Shown: positions 37,702 through 48,905, numbered from the stretch's first letter. The stretch: DNA of 64,000 nucleotides from Ianthella basta (GCA_964019415.1 OZ025882.1:4567427-4631426), one strand, 5' to 3'. Notes: generated from the letters alone by a model not told the origin. Numbers and translations are program-made.

Positions 37702-39159
37702 ATTTGTGTACAGAGAATCAAAATACTGATCATGCTTGTTTGTGAGGAAACTTGATCAAGATGTGCCATGGAATGCTATGCAATTGATACATTTGCTTGC
37801 ATGAATGCTGAATGTGTTTTGTATGCTGCATGTGGTGCCAGCACCAGCACCCTTACCTGCATGGAAATTGCAATGCTCACTTATTTATGTATGCTGTGTA
37901 TAATACACAGCGACTATTGTAGCTACTACGTACGCAGCTATAACATATAGTGTGCTGACTAGATACATGTAATATGTAGTTTGCAATCAATTATTGTATA
38001 TACATGTAGAGGACTTGCATCATAAACGTCTGGTTAAGATTATAGAATTGTGGCCATACATGCACGGCCGTGCATGCATGGTGTTTATAGCTAGGATATA
38101 ATACATGTACCTTCAAATTAAGGATAATTTTAATTTATTGTAGGTATATACAGCAGCTACAGCATAACCAAGCAAACAAAAGCAATTAACTCATATAACT
38201 ACATTAAGTGAACACCGTCACGGTTTCTGAACGGTGTGTGAACACGCATTAGATTTAGAATCCCATGCAACTTACTTTGGGGTGTGGCTTGAGCAGAATG
38301 CTAATTAAGACATCAATTGAATGAGACAACCATTTAGACAAACAAGGGAGTATAAGGTACACCCACTGGCAGCACTGCTGCATGACAGTGCACTTGTGTC
38401 TTCTTTTAGCACTGCTCATGATCATGTGTGAGCACAAAGGCAATAGCTGTATTATGCCTTGTTTACCCACAGTGGCTGGTGTTAGCACTCTAGATCTGTA
38501 CATTTGCATAATCTTTCTCTTACTGAACATTACTGATAGCTATAATTATATTGTTTGGAGCAGTTTGTGTTGTATTGCAACTAGTATAGTGGCTTACAAC
38601 TTACAAAACTAGCTTGCTGCCATATTTCATACACCATGAGATTTGAGTGCAGGTAGGCTCAAACGATTGATCATGTATTGAGGTATGTGCTTTCAATCTG
38701 GGAATTTCCTAATGAATAGTATAATGTGCTGCCCGGGCCCTCTGTCTACAAGCTATAAGAGCGCTGCATGCCTACACTAACAATGTACATGTACCAGTCC
38801 ACTCCTACATGGAGCCGCTCCATCAAACACAGATTTCTTGTAAACAAGAATTTGAAGGTCATGCATAGCAACACACTAGTAATAGTAGTATACTAACAAT
38901 AGAATGAATGTGTAAGTCATGTGATTGTACTCTGACTCACACTATAGAGCTGGGCACGTGTGCCCTTGTTCTGTTGTATTATTTGTTGTTGAACCACGTG
39001 TTCAGTGTGGCCAGTGTTGTGTATGAGTGGCTGTCCCAGAAGTAGCAGAGTGTTATTTAAACTACGTGCAGCAAGAGCAACAGCAACAGTTAACAGAAGC
39101 AACAATCCTATACACCAGCTGTGACAAAGCTGCAGAGAGTTAACCAAGCAGGAGCAAGC
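37702..39159. other. intergenic, NBEAL 3' flank
   Basis: No AATAAA was seen close to the NBEAL stop. No exon or element could be supported. Several short AT-rich and CATG-rich runs occur. Confidence 0.4.
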
Positions 39160-39702
39160 ATGGGTCTGAACTATCCCTGGAACCTCACCTTCTCCTTTTG
39201 GGCTGTGTCCTTCATAGCACTTCTCTCTATGGGTCCTACTAATGCTGCACAGTGCCGCCAACTGAAAGCAGTGCAGGACAGCATGGCAACTCTTGACATG
39301 AATGTAGCACTTGGAGGACATGTGTGGATTCATGTATATGGTTCGAAAGATCTACCCAGTAAAGAGAAGCCAGAAGTTAATAAAACAATGTGGATCAATG
39401 ACGCAGACAGGCTGAGGGCATGGAATGCTTGGAAGGTTTAAATTTATCCTGATACAACTAGTGCAACATGCGCAAAGACTACTCAAGGGTACAGAGAGTG
39501 TGCTGCCGTTAAGTACCTTGGTGGGGTGACTCAGCTCTACAAGTGCACAAAAGTAGAGAATAACGTGTGCACGGCCCATAGTGAAGCACGCGCACGTGCA
39601 GTGGCAGCTGCAAGATTTGATTATGCATTCAAGAAAGTTGGTACCAAGAGCCAGTGGATTGTAAACACAGCCTATCCCTCTGAGTATCCTGACTGTCGTT
39701 AG
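39160..39702 (+). pseudogene. Small secreted protein ORF with one in-frame TAA
   Basis: From the ATG at 39160 the frame is open for 181 codons to TAG at 39702, except for a single TAA at 39439-39441 (codon 94). The first 33 residues form a clear signal peptide (FSFWAVSFIALLSMGPTNAA, probable cleavage after NAA). The mature part has CRQLKAVQDSMATLDM and GGHVWIHVYG before the stop. After it comes a Cys-containing region (TCAKTTQGYRECAAVKYLGG, YKCTKVENNVC) ending YPSEYPDCR. I do not recognise the family. Coding-like sequence continues in the same frame after the TAA, so this is either a freshly broken gene, a null allele, a sequence error, or a readthrough stop. A TATTTAA at 39052 could be its promoter element. 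No intron is needed. Confidence 0.6.
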
Positions 39703-40159
39703 CAGAGCGGTATAAACAAGAGAGGGTTTCAGTGGAATATGTTATCAATTTTATGTCAGTGTCATAAACAGTGTAGGCAATAGGTTTATCAGTAGCATAA
39801 TTAGATAGATCATTCCATATCTTGAGGGTAGGATTAGTTAACTCTGTTGAACGTGAAATGTTATTGCCCCTCTCACAATTTGTACAGAGATTTTGTTTAA
39901 TACCAATGTACATGTGTATGATTTACTTGTGAGGGAACATGATGATGTGTCAAGATGTTAAATGTGTATGCAGTTGATACATATTTGTTAGCTTGCATGC
40001 CTGATCACTGCATACATACATACACATTTTGTACAGACAGTATACATGAATGCTTCTTTACGCGCGCAGTCATACAAAACAACATGCAAATTATATACTG
40101 AGCTGACATATTGTAATATGCTACCAAGCGGGGGGAGAAAGCGGTCTGGCTACGCGAGA
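39703..40159. other. intergenic, nothing recognised
   Basis: A minus-strand reading frame at 39629-39913 shows no domain and no ATG-supported context I trust. Confidence 0.4.
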
Positions 40160-40440
40160 TCGATGTTTCCAAAGTGAATCGTGCTCGTTCTTATTGCTTG
40201 TGACTACGGCCTATCGTAAAACGCGGAACCGGAATTCCGCGTTTTACCATGGGCCTGTGACTACATTGACCCCTCCATCATCACTGCCAGGTATGAAGAG
40301 TTTGAGGACCCCACCGGCACCATAGCCAAGTTCAACTATGGCACGCACTATACTCCAATGCTGCCGGTGTGCTGCACTACCTACGTGAGCTAGGTTATTC
40401 CTAAGTTCTTCTATTTTCCGGAGATGTTTGTCAATTAGCT
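40160..40440 (+). pseudogene. Decayed duplicate of NBEAL BEACH exons 41-42
   Basis: It matches 32350-32515 almost base for base (tgaggaccccaccggcacca, then agccaagttcaactatggca, then gctgccggtgtgctgcacta), including intron sequence upstream of exon 41. It then jumps to the part of exon 42 around 32792-32830 (ttccggagatgtttgtcaa). Intron sequence is kept, so it arose as a DNA duplication, not through mRNA. It is dead: TA is inserted in the GTHYSN codons, a TAA replaces the codon after VIP, and an internal deletion removes about 280 bp. A 48-bp palindrome interrupts its left end. Confidence 0.85.
40199..40264. mobile_element. 48-bp palindromic insertion with 9-bp target duplication
   Basis: TGTGACTAC occurs at 40199-40207 and again at 40256-40264. 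The undisturbed parent sequence in NBEAL (about 32388) has it once. The insert 40208-40255 has 20-bp arms (ggcctatcgtaaaacgcgga and its inverse with three changes) around an 8-bp centre. Confidence 0.85.
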
Positions 40441-41228
40441 AGTCAATAGGGCACGTGTACACGTACGCGCGCGCGCGGGGTTTCCCCTAGTTGGTCTTAC
40501 GGCGAACTAGCTACTGCTCCAAGAAATCCGCCTTCCGAAGAACTAATATCATATCGAGTATAAAACGTGTTTGAGTGGTAGGGTGAGCGAACTGTTCACT
40601 TGTACCAGGACGTTTGTTGAGTTGTTTAGATATCTGGCTGCAGAGGATAAGGCAAGCTACCACAGCCTTCAATCAATCGCAGATAGTCTGCAGACTCGCA
40701 ATCGGCATTGTACGTACAGCGTTGAAAGCGAACACACTACATGGCAGAACGCAATATTGATCCAGGTGGGGATGGAGGAGGAGGAGACTCAGAGAAGCAA
40801 GATGAGCAGGCGATCCTCCGAAATGGAGAGCCACGGAGTGACCTGGTGATCTTACCAACCACAAAACAGGCAGCCATGCAATCTCTGTATCTCAGCAGCT
40901 TTGCACTGATAAGTCAATGTAGTGCTTGCACTTCATGTTAAATCAGGATGGCTGACATACGTAGGTGTATGTTCTGTACTTTCCAGGTGGTGTATACTGT
41001 GCTGAATCAGCCCGGTTAGGATTAGCTACATACCTGCCTTTGAATTAGCATACTAGCTAAAGGCCTGGTTAATGACTCCCCAGTTTGGTGTTCGAAGGTT
41101 TTGGGCAAATGATTAAGAATGTGTCTCCGATGAAGACATTTAGCTACGTAAACAGAGAATTAACTAATTAGTGTGCAGAGCAGCATACGACAGGTACTAT
41201 TCATACAGTTTATCTTACTACTAGTGTA
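40441..41228. other. GC-rich spacer with possible first exon
   Basis: An ATG at 40741 opens MAERNIDPGGDGGGGDSEKQ and continues to residue 66. The start context is fair and the upstream sequence is CpG-rich (alternating CG run near 40467). It could be a 5' exon of the gene proposed at 49-62 kb, but no donor is convincing. Confidence 0.25.
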
Positions 41229-41557
41229 TAAAAAAATTCTTTAGAATTAAAAGGGATTTAGGAATGGCCAGCAGAAAAAGCACAGAAACAAGCAACAGTA
41301 ACTCAACACCGTGATATGCCACATTTCCACGGAGTTCACTTTGCATTCCTAATTTCCTTGTAGCTACATGCATGCATGGGACTAACTAGCTAGCTACAAA
41401 TTTGTGTCCATGCAGCTGTACAAGAAAATTAGGAATGCAAGGTGAACTCCATGGAAATGTGGCTTATCACAGTGTTGAGTTACTGTTGCTTGTTTCTGTG
41501 CTTTTTCTGTTGGCCATTCCTAAATCCCTTTCAATTCTAGAGGAATTTTTTTATGCA
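41229..41557. mobile_element. Long palindromic MITE (family M relative)
   Basis: Arms of about 145 bp: ttaggaatggccagcagaaa, agcacagaaacaagcaacag and gagttcactttgcattccta, each repeated inverted to the right. It shares only short motifs with the family M copies (cagaaacaag), so it is a sister family. No coding capacity. Confidence 0.8.
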
Positions 41558-41820
41558 CTAGTTTGTACAGTTTTTGCATATCCAAAGGACTCATGATAGC
41601 TACATGAGTAATACCCCTTCCTTAAACTAGATTACACATAGTGTACACACCCCACGCATGAGTGAACAGTGAATGCATGTTTGTGAGCGTAGACAGTGTA
41701 GTGCTATGTAATTGGTTGACAGCATCTAAAACTATGTTGTTAAGTGCTTCAATTGTAAATAAAGAGTACGTAGTCAAAATCAGTGATGAAGTGCTTTATG
41801 CACTGCTGTAGTAGAGGGTG

Positions 41821-41880
<60 letters not shown>

Positions 41881-43103
41881 TTGTCACCAGACACACGCAC
41901 ACACACACTGGTGTCTTGTATTTAGGACCATTATTGGGAATGTCCTGGGCTATGTATACATGGCCACTCTAAATGGAGTGGAGGTGAACTACTTGTACCT
42001 GTGACTGCTGCTGCTAAATATCTGAGGCAGCTGCAGGGAAGGGAACAAGAAGATTTGCTTAGACAAGCAATAAATGTGTCAGGAGACAAGCAAGGAATGT
42101 TTTAGCTAAAGGAACAACTACTCAGCGAATGGATGGGAAGGGATTCAGGGTCTTCACTGCTGTCAGCCATCCGCAGTCGTCTTACGTCTAAGTGCGCACC
42201 GTCCGTATACTGAAAGTACGTAAGCAAAATGGCGGTCTACAAGAAATGCCACTAAAGGCAGGCTTGCTCGGCATGCCCACCGTGTTAGTTAAAGACGGGT
42301 TCGCATACACAACTTAATATCGATTTGCCGTTATTGTATCCTACTTGGAGCCAGCGTGGAGTCCCGAAAAGTACAGAACGCTGAAATTCTTGACGACAGA
42401 CAGACAGACAGACTGAAGCGCGTGGAGTAATTATAATTAGATGAATACTATGAAGAACATTGAGCACAGTTATGCCACTCTAGATGAACTGGCTGCCGTG
42501 TTAAGGTGACCGTACATGCGAGCACAACAAAATGGCAGCATTGTATCATAATGTACGGGGAAGACAAACTTCCCACCCGCTCCAGCGCTGTACTTATTGG
42601 ATTGCCACCGGCACTCGGATATTTGCCCTTCACGTCCATACGTAAGTCCTCGTACACAACTTGGATCCGTAGGTCCCGTGTCGCGCAAAAATTCGGCGGG
42701 AAGAACAAGAATAACATGAAAAGACAAAACGGGGTACAAGCAGCCTATGACGCTTCTCTCTTGCGTGTACTCCAGGTTGCCTTTGGGCACGCTGCCGTCG
42801 TCAACACATCAAAAGAAGCCTATCCATAGCCTTTAATTTGTTCTTCGCCGTCACCGTTTGGTTAATTTCGCTGAAGCGCCCTAATACATTAAGATAGAAG
42901 ACGCCATTTTGAACCGGGCACATTCCTAAATAGACGCCGCAAGCGTGACGTCTGAAATGGACGAGATCTCTGTTTGTTTCCTATACAAATCGGCAGCGCT
43001 GAGGGGAACACCTCAAAATGTTCCATCCCCGTTCAGGGCTATCTGAGGCATGTCCTTAGGGGGATGGTGTGTAACTAGCTGTCTTGCTATAGAAGATCAT
43101 GCC
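41558..43103. other. intergenic, mostly unassigned
   Basis: It contains a CA array (41823-41878) and a GACA run at 42397-42413. Reading frames at 42448-42829 overlap on both strands and have no recognisable domain. No gene is supported. Confidence 0.4.
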
Positions 43104-43115
43104 ATGCATACCGTA

Positions 43116-45741
43116 GAGGAAGTGATCGATTCTCGGACACTTTTTGTATTCTGGTATGCGATTACCAGGAAAAACACGAAAGACACGGGATGTCTATGGA
43201 AACAGATACTTTGCTGACTGGAGAATACCGTCAGATAGGCTTGCTGCCGCGCTCCCACCTTTACGCGATCGAATAGCCACTTCCTGGAAGGCCACCGATA
43301 AATCAATACTCGGACGCGTTAATGTATTGTCGGAAATGCGTTTCACCCTGCCATGCGGAGCCAATCAAGCTCCAAAACCAGTCAAATGATACAGAAACGC
43401 AAAATGAGTTGTAAACAAGTCTAGGATGGAAAAGAATAAACTCAAAACAAGCCAAAATACCAGTCAAACAGAACAAAGACATACTTGGGTTGGAGCATCA
43501 GAATGAAACTCAAAAAAATCATATTGCTTCTGTTGCTCAAGAAAATATGGGCTTAAGAGCAAGCTGCACAGTTGAATTTGCAGGCATGAGCATCCTTGGG
43601 TTTGATACCATAACACAAACAGTGGAACCATTCATCACAGGACTCGCATTGGATCCACTTTGTCGCAGATGGATGCCCACACTTCTTTGCTTCACATGCC
43701 GACCTTTGCTCAATTGCTTCTTTCTCCTTCCTCTTCTTTTCCTTACTTTCTTGCTTCTCCTTTGCTAATTGTTCCTTTTCCTTCCGCTTTTCTTCCCTCG
43801 CCTTCTTTTTCTTCTCTTTCATCACTTCCTTTTCTTGTTTCTTCTGCTGCTTTTCTTCTAGCTCCTGTAAGCACTGCAGGCTAGTGAGTACACGTGCACA
43901 ACCTGATGGCTTTGGGTGAGGAGGCAGAGGAGGAAGCTCCAAGCCCAAGAAGGTTGATGCTTGCTTTGGCTTCTGCTTCAATGTATGCTGTTCTACATTC
44001 CCTGAGGAGTTCTTTGTGCTTTCCTGAAGGCTCAGCCATAGGTTGTACCGGCAGTCAGTTGTTATGTCAAAACCTTCCTCCTGCCGCTTTCTAAAGCGCT
44101 CATTCTCTTCTTCAGTGAATGTAGCCTGATCAGGAGACTGCTGGTGGCTTGTCAGACTTGACACTGCACATTCATTTTCCTCACTGCTGTCTATCAGGTG
44201 CGCTGGGCTGTCAGACATGCACACTTCGCAGTCTTCTGTGGACTCCTCCAAGATGCTGCAAACAGGGGGTAGCTCAAAAACTGCACTTCTCCGCTCAGCT
44301 TGTGACCGACTCGGGCTGAATACAGGAAGAAAAGTGATGTTGCCTTTCTCAATGGGCTTGGACTTTGCTGCATCCTGGCATTCAGCTTTTTTGGGTAGCT
44401 TAATAGTATCACGATTGAAAGGAAAAATCCCTGTGGCTCTGAACCCTGCAGCAGCATTTGATGGTGTCATGGCTTGGAACCATGCTTGGTGGAAGAGCTC
44501 TGAAAAACAGTACTTTGTGAGCCTTTTGTAGGGATTCTTCATCATGTACTGTGTACACTGCTGTCGCCAGAATTGCTTGAGTGGCAAAAAGCATGTTTTG
44601 TCGAGCGGTTGGGATACCTGGGTGCTGTGGGGAGGCAAACAGAATATGATAATGCTCTCTCTGGCAGCCATCTTTATCATGTCTGGGTTGAAATGAGAAG
44701 AGTAGCCGTCCAGAAGCAAAAGGAGCGGTCTCCTTTTTGGCACCAGCTCAAGGAAGTGATTGAAGAACCAAGTCTGGAACAATTCGGTGTCCATCCACCC
44801 ACTGCCCATGCCATACATGGTACCAGGCACTTCCCCAACTGTTAGACTGTGCTGCAGATGCTTCCCTTCCAATAGCACCATTGGAGGCAGTACTTGGCCC
44901 GAAGCACTGACACATGCCAAGACAGAGATGTGTGTCTTATCTCCAGACGTAGGGGCATACGTGTGCTGGATGGCTGTTGATGTAACAGCCTTCTCTGGCA
45001 AGTGATCCAGCGAAATTCCCGTTTTATCGCAGTTAAAATACAGCTCTGGGTGACCCTCTAGCCCATTGTCCTGCCGTGTTTGCTCCAATAGATCATAATA
45101 TTGATCTATGGTGCTCTGGGGAATGTACCGTGTGCAGGACAGAGCTTCAGGCTTCCTCAGCACTATCTCTGGATGCCTGTGTCGAAAGCTTTGCCACCAG
45201 CCACTGGATACCTCAACGCCATCCTGCTGCTTAATGGCCACAGATTGTGCAATGGAAATGACCTGCTTTCGAATTCTGGGAAACCCAAACTGTGCACATT
45301 CCACCAGGAAGTGTACCAGGCTATCTTCTTCTTTGGTAAGGTAAGCCTGGGGCCCACTGACTGCTTCCTCTTGCACTTTCCCAGAAATTCTATCATGTAG
45401 GGTGCTCTTGGGGACACCAAATTCCTGATGAGCTCTTCGTACTCCCATCTCTCCTGACCTTACTGCTTCCACAGCAAGGCTCATCTGCTCCTCTGACCAC
45501 TGTTTCAGCTTCTTTGGGCGATTGGGAGGTGGAGCAGGCGCACAAACATCGCCACTAGTATCGACTCCTGGCAACTTGATGCTTACGGGCTAAACCTCCA
45601 GCTCTGCTCTGCAGCATTGTTCACTTGGATTCGTCACAGGCGATTACAAATTACGCACCAACTGAGGATACCGTACAAGTATCCGAGAATACCTTGCGTG
45701 TATCCGAGAATATACGGTGTCCGAGGATTGATCACTCACTC
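43116..45741. mobile_element. Pogo-type DNA transposon, apparently complete
   Basis: Terminal inverted repeats of 25 bp: 43116-43140 (gaggaagtgatcgattctcg...) and the inverse at 45717-45741 (gagtgagtgatcaatcctcg...), four mismatches. TA flanks each end, the target duplication of the pogo/Tc1 superfamily. Subterminal TATTCTCGG-like repeats follow the right repeat. It holds one intact transposase on the minus strand. Confidence 0.85.
43553..45574 (-). CDS. Pogo-like (DDE_1) transposase with C-terminal PHD-like Cys module
   Basis: An unbroken 673-residue reading frame. N-terminal psq/CENP-B-type helix-turn-helix (residues about 20-65, WSEEQMSLAVEAVRSGEMGV and FGVPKSTLHDRI), then a second helical DNA-binding part ending WWQSFRHRHPEIVLRKPEAL. 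The catalytic core has YFNCDKTGI (first Asp), LLLLDGYSSH (second Asp) and STQVSQPLDKTCFLPLKQFW (third acidic position). A low-complexity and Lys/Glu coiled-coil stretch follows. The end (residues about 630-673) has paired cysteines and Trp-Phe-His (CESCDEWFHCLCYG...CNCAACS type), like a PHD/zinc finger. An intact frame with clean TIRs suggests recent activity. The protein would cut and join the 25-bp repeats in the nucleus; this is inferred from the family. Confidence 0.92.
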   Translation of the reverse strand: MPGVDTSGDVCAPAPPPNRPKKLKQWSEEQMSLAVEAVRSGEMGVRRAHQEFGVPKSTLHDRISGKVQEEAVSGPQAYLTKEEDSLVHFLVECAQFGFPRIRKQVISIAQSVAIKQQDGVEVSSGWWQSFRHRHPEIVLRKPEALSCTRYIPQSTIDQYYDLLEQTRQDNGLEGHPELYFNCDKTGISLDHLPEKAVTSTAIQHTYAPTSGDKTHISVLACVSASGQVLPPMVLLEGKHLQHSLTVGEVPGTMYGMGSGWMDTELFQTWFFNHFLELVPKRRPLLLLLDGYSSHFNPDMIKMAARESIIIFCLPPHSTQVSQPLDKTCFLPLKQFWRQQCTQYMMKNPYKRLTKYCFSELFHQAWFQAMTPSNAAAGFRATGIFPFNRDTIKLPKKAECQDAAKSKPIEKGNITFLPVFSPSRSQAERRSAVFELPPVCSILEESTEDCEVCMSDSPAHLIDSSEENECAVSSLTSHQQSPDQATFTEEENERFRKRQEEGFDITTDCRYNLWLSLQESTKNSSGNVEQHTLKQKPKQASTFLGLELPPLPPHPKPSGCARVLTSLQCLQELEEKQQKKQEKEVMKEKKKKAREEKRKEKEQLAKEKQESKEKKRKEKEAIEQRSACEAKKCGHPSATKWIQCESCDEWFHCLCYGIKPKDAHACKFNCAACS

Positions 45742-46429
45742 TATGGCCGGAATTTTGGCGGGAATTTATTTTGGTGGATTGCTGAAATTTCTGTATTTGG
45801 TGGAATTACTTTGGTGGTTTGGTAAAGCCTGTGCCATAATGATATTCATAGCAAAATGGCTAATCTGGACAGAGCTAGATTGCTGGAGAGTCTCTGAGGA
45901 CTACACATGCTGTTGTTTGACCATAATTGGGCTACTTTCGTTCTAATCCTTAGCTTTTTCCACAAATGCTGCAACATACAAAGGCTTTCAAGCCTTCATT
46001 TGGTCAATCTGTTGACGCTCGCCCCAAGCCTGTGACCTCGTACACAATTAATTGTACCGCTCCAATGCAGAAAAACAGGCTGCCGATATCTGCTGCAGTA
46101 AGTTATCGACAATGATCTCAATGTTAGTCTATACAGTGACTGCATATGCGACGCAGTTCGGATTGCCTACGGCTTCCTCGTGCTCTTCCACCTCCGGCGT
46201 GCAAAACTATTTAGTGAACGCAGAGTCCTCGCACTGCTGTCAGTTGTGAACTCCATGCTGACGATAAATCTATAGGCCTGGCGCAATCAGGCTTGTCAAG
46301 CAGGAAAACCATATGATTGCACAAATTTATCAGAAGAAATATTGGCGGATTGCTCTCAAAACCACCAATCTGCCAAAATAAATTCCCCGCCAAAATTTTC
46401 GACCATACGGTATATGCTCCGCGCAGAGC

Positions 46430-48011
46430 CACCATTTTAATTGACATCACCAGGTCACCAGTAGAACAGTTAATGAATTGACCCTCAGCCAGCTGAAGGT
46501 CAATGGACTCCATTGCTGGGTGGTGGTGTGATGATCTGGCTCCTCTGATACACATGATGGAGCAGCAGTCCAGGGCAATGCTCAGACAGCAGTGGAGCCA
46601 TCCCATTGCCTTACTGTAGGAACATCCCTCTTCTCACTGAGCATTGAGGCCAGTCATTTGTAGAACATTGTTGCCGCTTTGCCCATTCCTCCAGTGGACA
46701 ACAGGACTAGTGGGGTGAAGGATGCGTGTTCCACTTCTGATCTCTTACCCATTGTTCATACTGGCGCTTCCTTTCCTGTTCATGTCACCGGTACATGGCC
46801 TGCAGGGAGGCTTGTCAATTTAATCGGGTGCTCTTGTTGAATACCCTTATGTCCAAATATGCCCTTCTCAAATTTACTTCCCCAAAAGCCTTGTAGTGCA
46901 ACATCCATTCTTGGACCAACCTCCACACTAGTAGATCCAGATCATTGCCTCTCTGGTCAAGGGTTGCAGGTGTGGTTCAATTGATGCCCCATGACAAACG
47001 TCTGTTAGTAGGGATGCTGTCATGTCCCTCATCTCATTATGCCTAATGGAGGGAAACCTCTAGTTGGGCAAGACAGAGCATGTTCCACATTGAACAGTTG
47101 ACCACAGCTGCAGTAGGATGGCGGGTTCTCCAATATCTAATCATACCAAAGTGACAAGGCGACCTTGAATGCTGACTTGTGCAACGCAAAACCATGGCTG
47201 TTGATGGGTAATGGAGAAAGCCAAGTTGATGCTCCTTTCTCTTGGGCCAGTTCCATGCAGTGTTGGAGGTGGACAGGGAGCTTTGAGGCATCTTTGCGCT
47301 GGCTGGCTCGTCTTAAGAATCGCACTTCTGCTTTGGCACACTGTTGGGCTACGTGGCAATCTGATCATGATGATCTTGGTGCACAATTCGGTCTACCAAT
47401 GGGGCACTGATCATCTTTGAAGCTGTGTGTATCTGTGAATTAAGACGACGTCATTGGGTTGATTAGACCAAGTCCATCTAAGTGCACTGGAAGTGCAGTT
47501 AGCTCCCACATCAAGTCTCCTGGATGATTTTGACCAGTTAATGAGCTGTGACTGAATTGCACACTCCAGCGGCAGTAACAGTTCTCAGGCTGACAATGCT
47601 ACCAAGTCCATGATACACAGATGGTAATTCCACTTGGATGACAGGCCATGAATAAATTAATGTTGCATTGGTGGCATGGGACTGTGTTCTGGCAATTACA
47701 CTGAGGGTTTTCACTTCTTCTGTCCACTCTTCTACCGTCTTCTCAACAAAATCTGTTAGGAAAGGTGCTGTGCCAATAGTACCCTCTAGGTATCTTTCAG
47801 CATCTGTGGAAATCTTGACATGAGTGCCTTCGAAAACTTCCTCACCTGTCTCTGCAAATTCCTGCTTTACTAGGATTCTAGTCTCAGACTGGTAGTTCTC
47901 TTGGAAGTCACTAGCCAAAAATTTGATTTCTTTACCAAATGTTAGTGCACCGAGCAGGAAAGCCTGCCGAAGGTGGGCTTTCCTGCTAGTGTATAATAAT
48001 TTAATTATCAC
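46430..48011 (-). pseudogene. Reverse-transcriptase element remnant (C-terminal region)
   Basis: Read on the minus strand, broken blocks appear in order. From 48011: FLTDFVEKTVEEWTEEVKTL and SVIARTQSHATNATLIYS. Near 47200: KGASTWLSPLPINSHGFALH then KSAFKVALSLWYDW. Near 46550: SIMCIRGARSSHHHPAMES. This series is the tail found after the RT domain in a widespread invertebrate retroelement group; the exact class is uncertain. Stops and frameshifts separate the blocks, so it is dead. The RT catalytic domain itself is not in the window. Confidence 0.7.
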
Positions 48012-48145
48012 AATACCACGGCGGCTATATAATGTTTACTAGCTACTGTCATACTCTAATGATAATCACTCTCGTGTGGATGAATATTAATTGCAGAATG
48101 ATGGCAGGTTAATTATATTATTGGTATTCCCAGTAGGGATAGGGG

Positions 48146-48183
48146 TAGGGGGGTGGGGTGGGGGGGGGGGGGGGGGGGGGGGT
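48146..48183. repeat. G-rich run
   Basis: Nearly continuous G for about 38 bp (ggggtgggg then pure G). It is prone to assembly error and to quadruplex formation. Confidence 0.9.
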
Positions 48184-48552
48184 GAACACAGAGCCAGTGC
48201 ACCCTATAATATGCAGCTGATTGCCTGTGTAGACATTGCAGCAACAATGTGTAATGTACTGTAGAATTTTCATGCAGATAAGGCATTTTGATACAGTTGT
48301 CTTGTGACACTTTCACAGGGGTTATACTAGACACCTCAACATTAGTATTCTGCAAATGCAGTAACATTGTTAGATACACTGGCATTAAGTAGCAGCACCA
48401 CACGAAGCATGACCTTCTTACCTGCAACCTTCTGGTATAGATGTACAAAGCCAGTGATGAGGTTAACTTGTATGCATCCCTCATTGCGAAAGGAATTTAT
48501 ATATACTTTTATCAGAAAGGGATGGTGGTGGTTGTTTGTATACTGTTTGCTA

Positions 48553-48905
48553 GCTGACACCTTGAGCTCCAGGTTGCAGCAATAATGTTCATTGCCTGCA
48601 TCAAAGCTCTATGGTTGTGGGTTTGAATGTAGCTACAGCTTAGCTACACGCTATGAAAAGTATGGAAACTAGAAAATTATTAGTAATGTTTTTCCTCAAA
48701 AATTTGTAAGGATATAGGGGAGGTACAGAAACAGGAAAGGGTTGTTACACATGCAGTGGAGCATTAACCATGGCTCCTACATTCAAGGACTTAGTCTATA
48801 TATGGTGCAGCAACATTCTTGCATTTAGGGCCCATGAGTAATTTTCCACTGTGTAACAGCCTTGACTCATATATGCCATCCCTACGTCTTTACTATTGCA
48901 TAACC
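48553..48905. mobile_element. MITE family M, copy 2 (degenerate) with upstream block
   Basis: The left block gctgacaccttgagctccagg equals the block before copy 1. The palindrome then carries ggttgttacacatgcagtgg, agcattaaccatgg and the inverse ccactgtgtaacagcc, with many changes. Confidence 0.75.

Larger units (their letters stand above)
43104..46417. mobile_element. Outer TIR element, split by the pogo insertion
   Basis: Left end: ataccgTA at 43108-43115, interrupted, then TAtggccggaattttggcgg from 45742. Right end at 46413, read inverted: ataccgtatggtcgaaaatt, then ttggcggggaatttatttt. The ends match once the inserted pogo element is removed. ATGC flanks both sides (43104-43107 and 46414-46417), a possible 4-bp target duplication. 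Without the insert it is about 680 bp and encodes nothing recognisable. Confidence 0.8.

Noticed and set aside
40160-40440. Retrocopy of NBEAL mRNA
   Set aside because: Intron sequence upstream of exon 41 is retained, and the internal junction is not at exon borders.
42448-42829. Overlapping frames on both strands near 42.5-42.8 kb as a gene
   Set aside because: No domain, and the two strands are equally open; probably part of an unidentified repeat.
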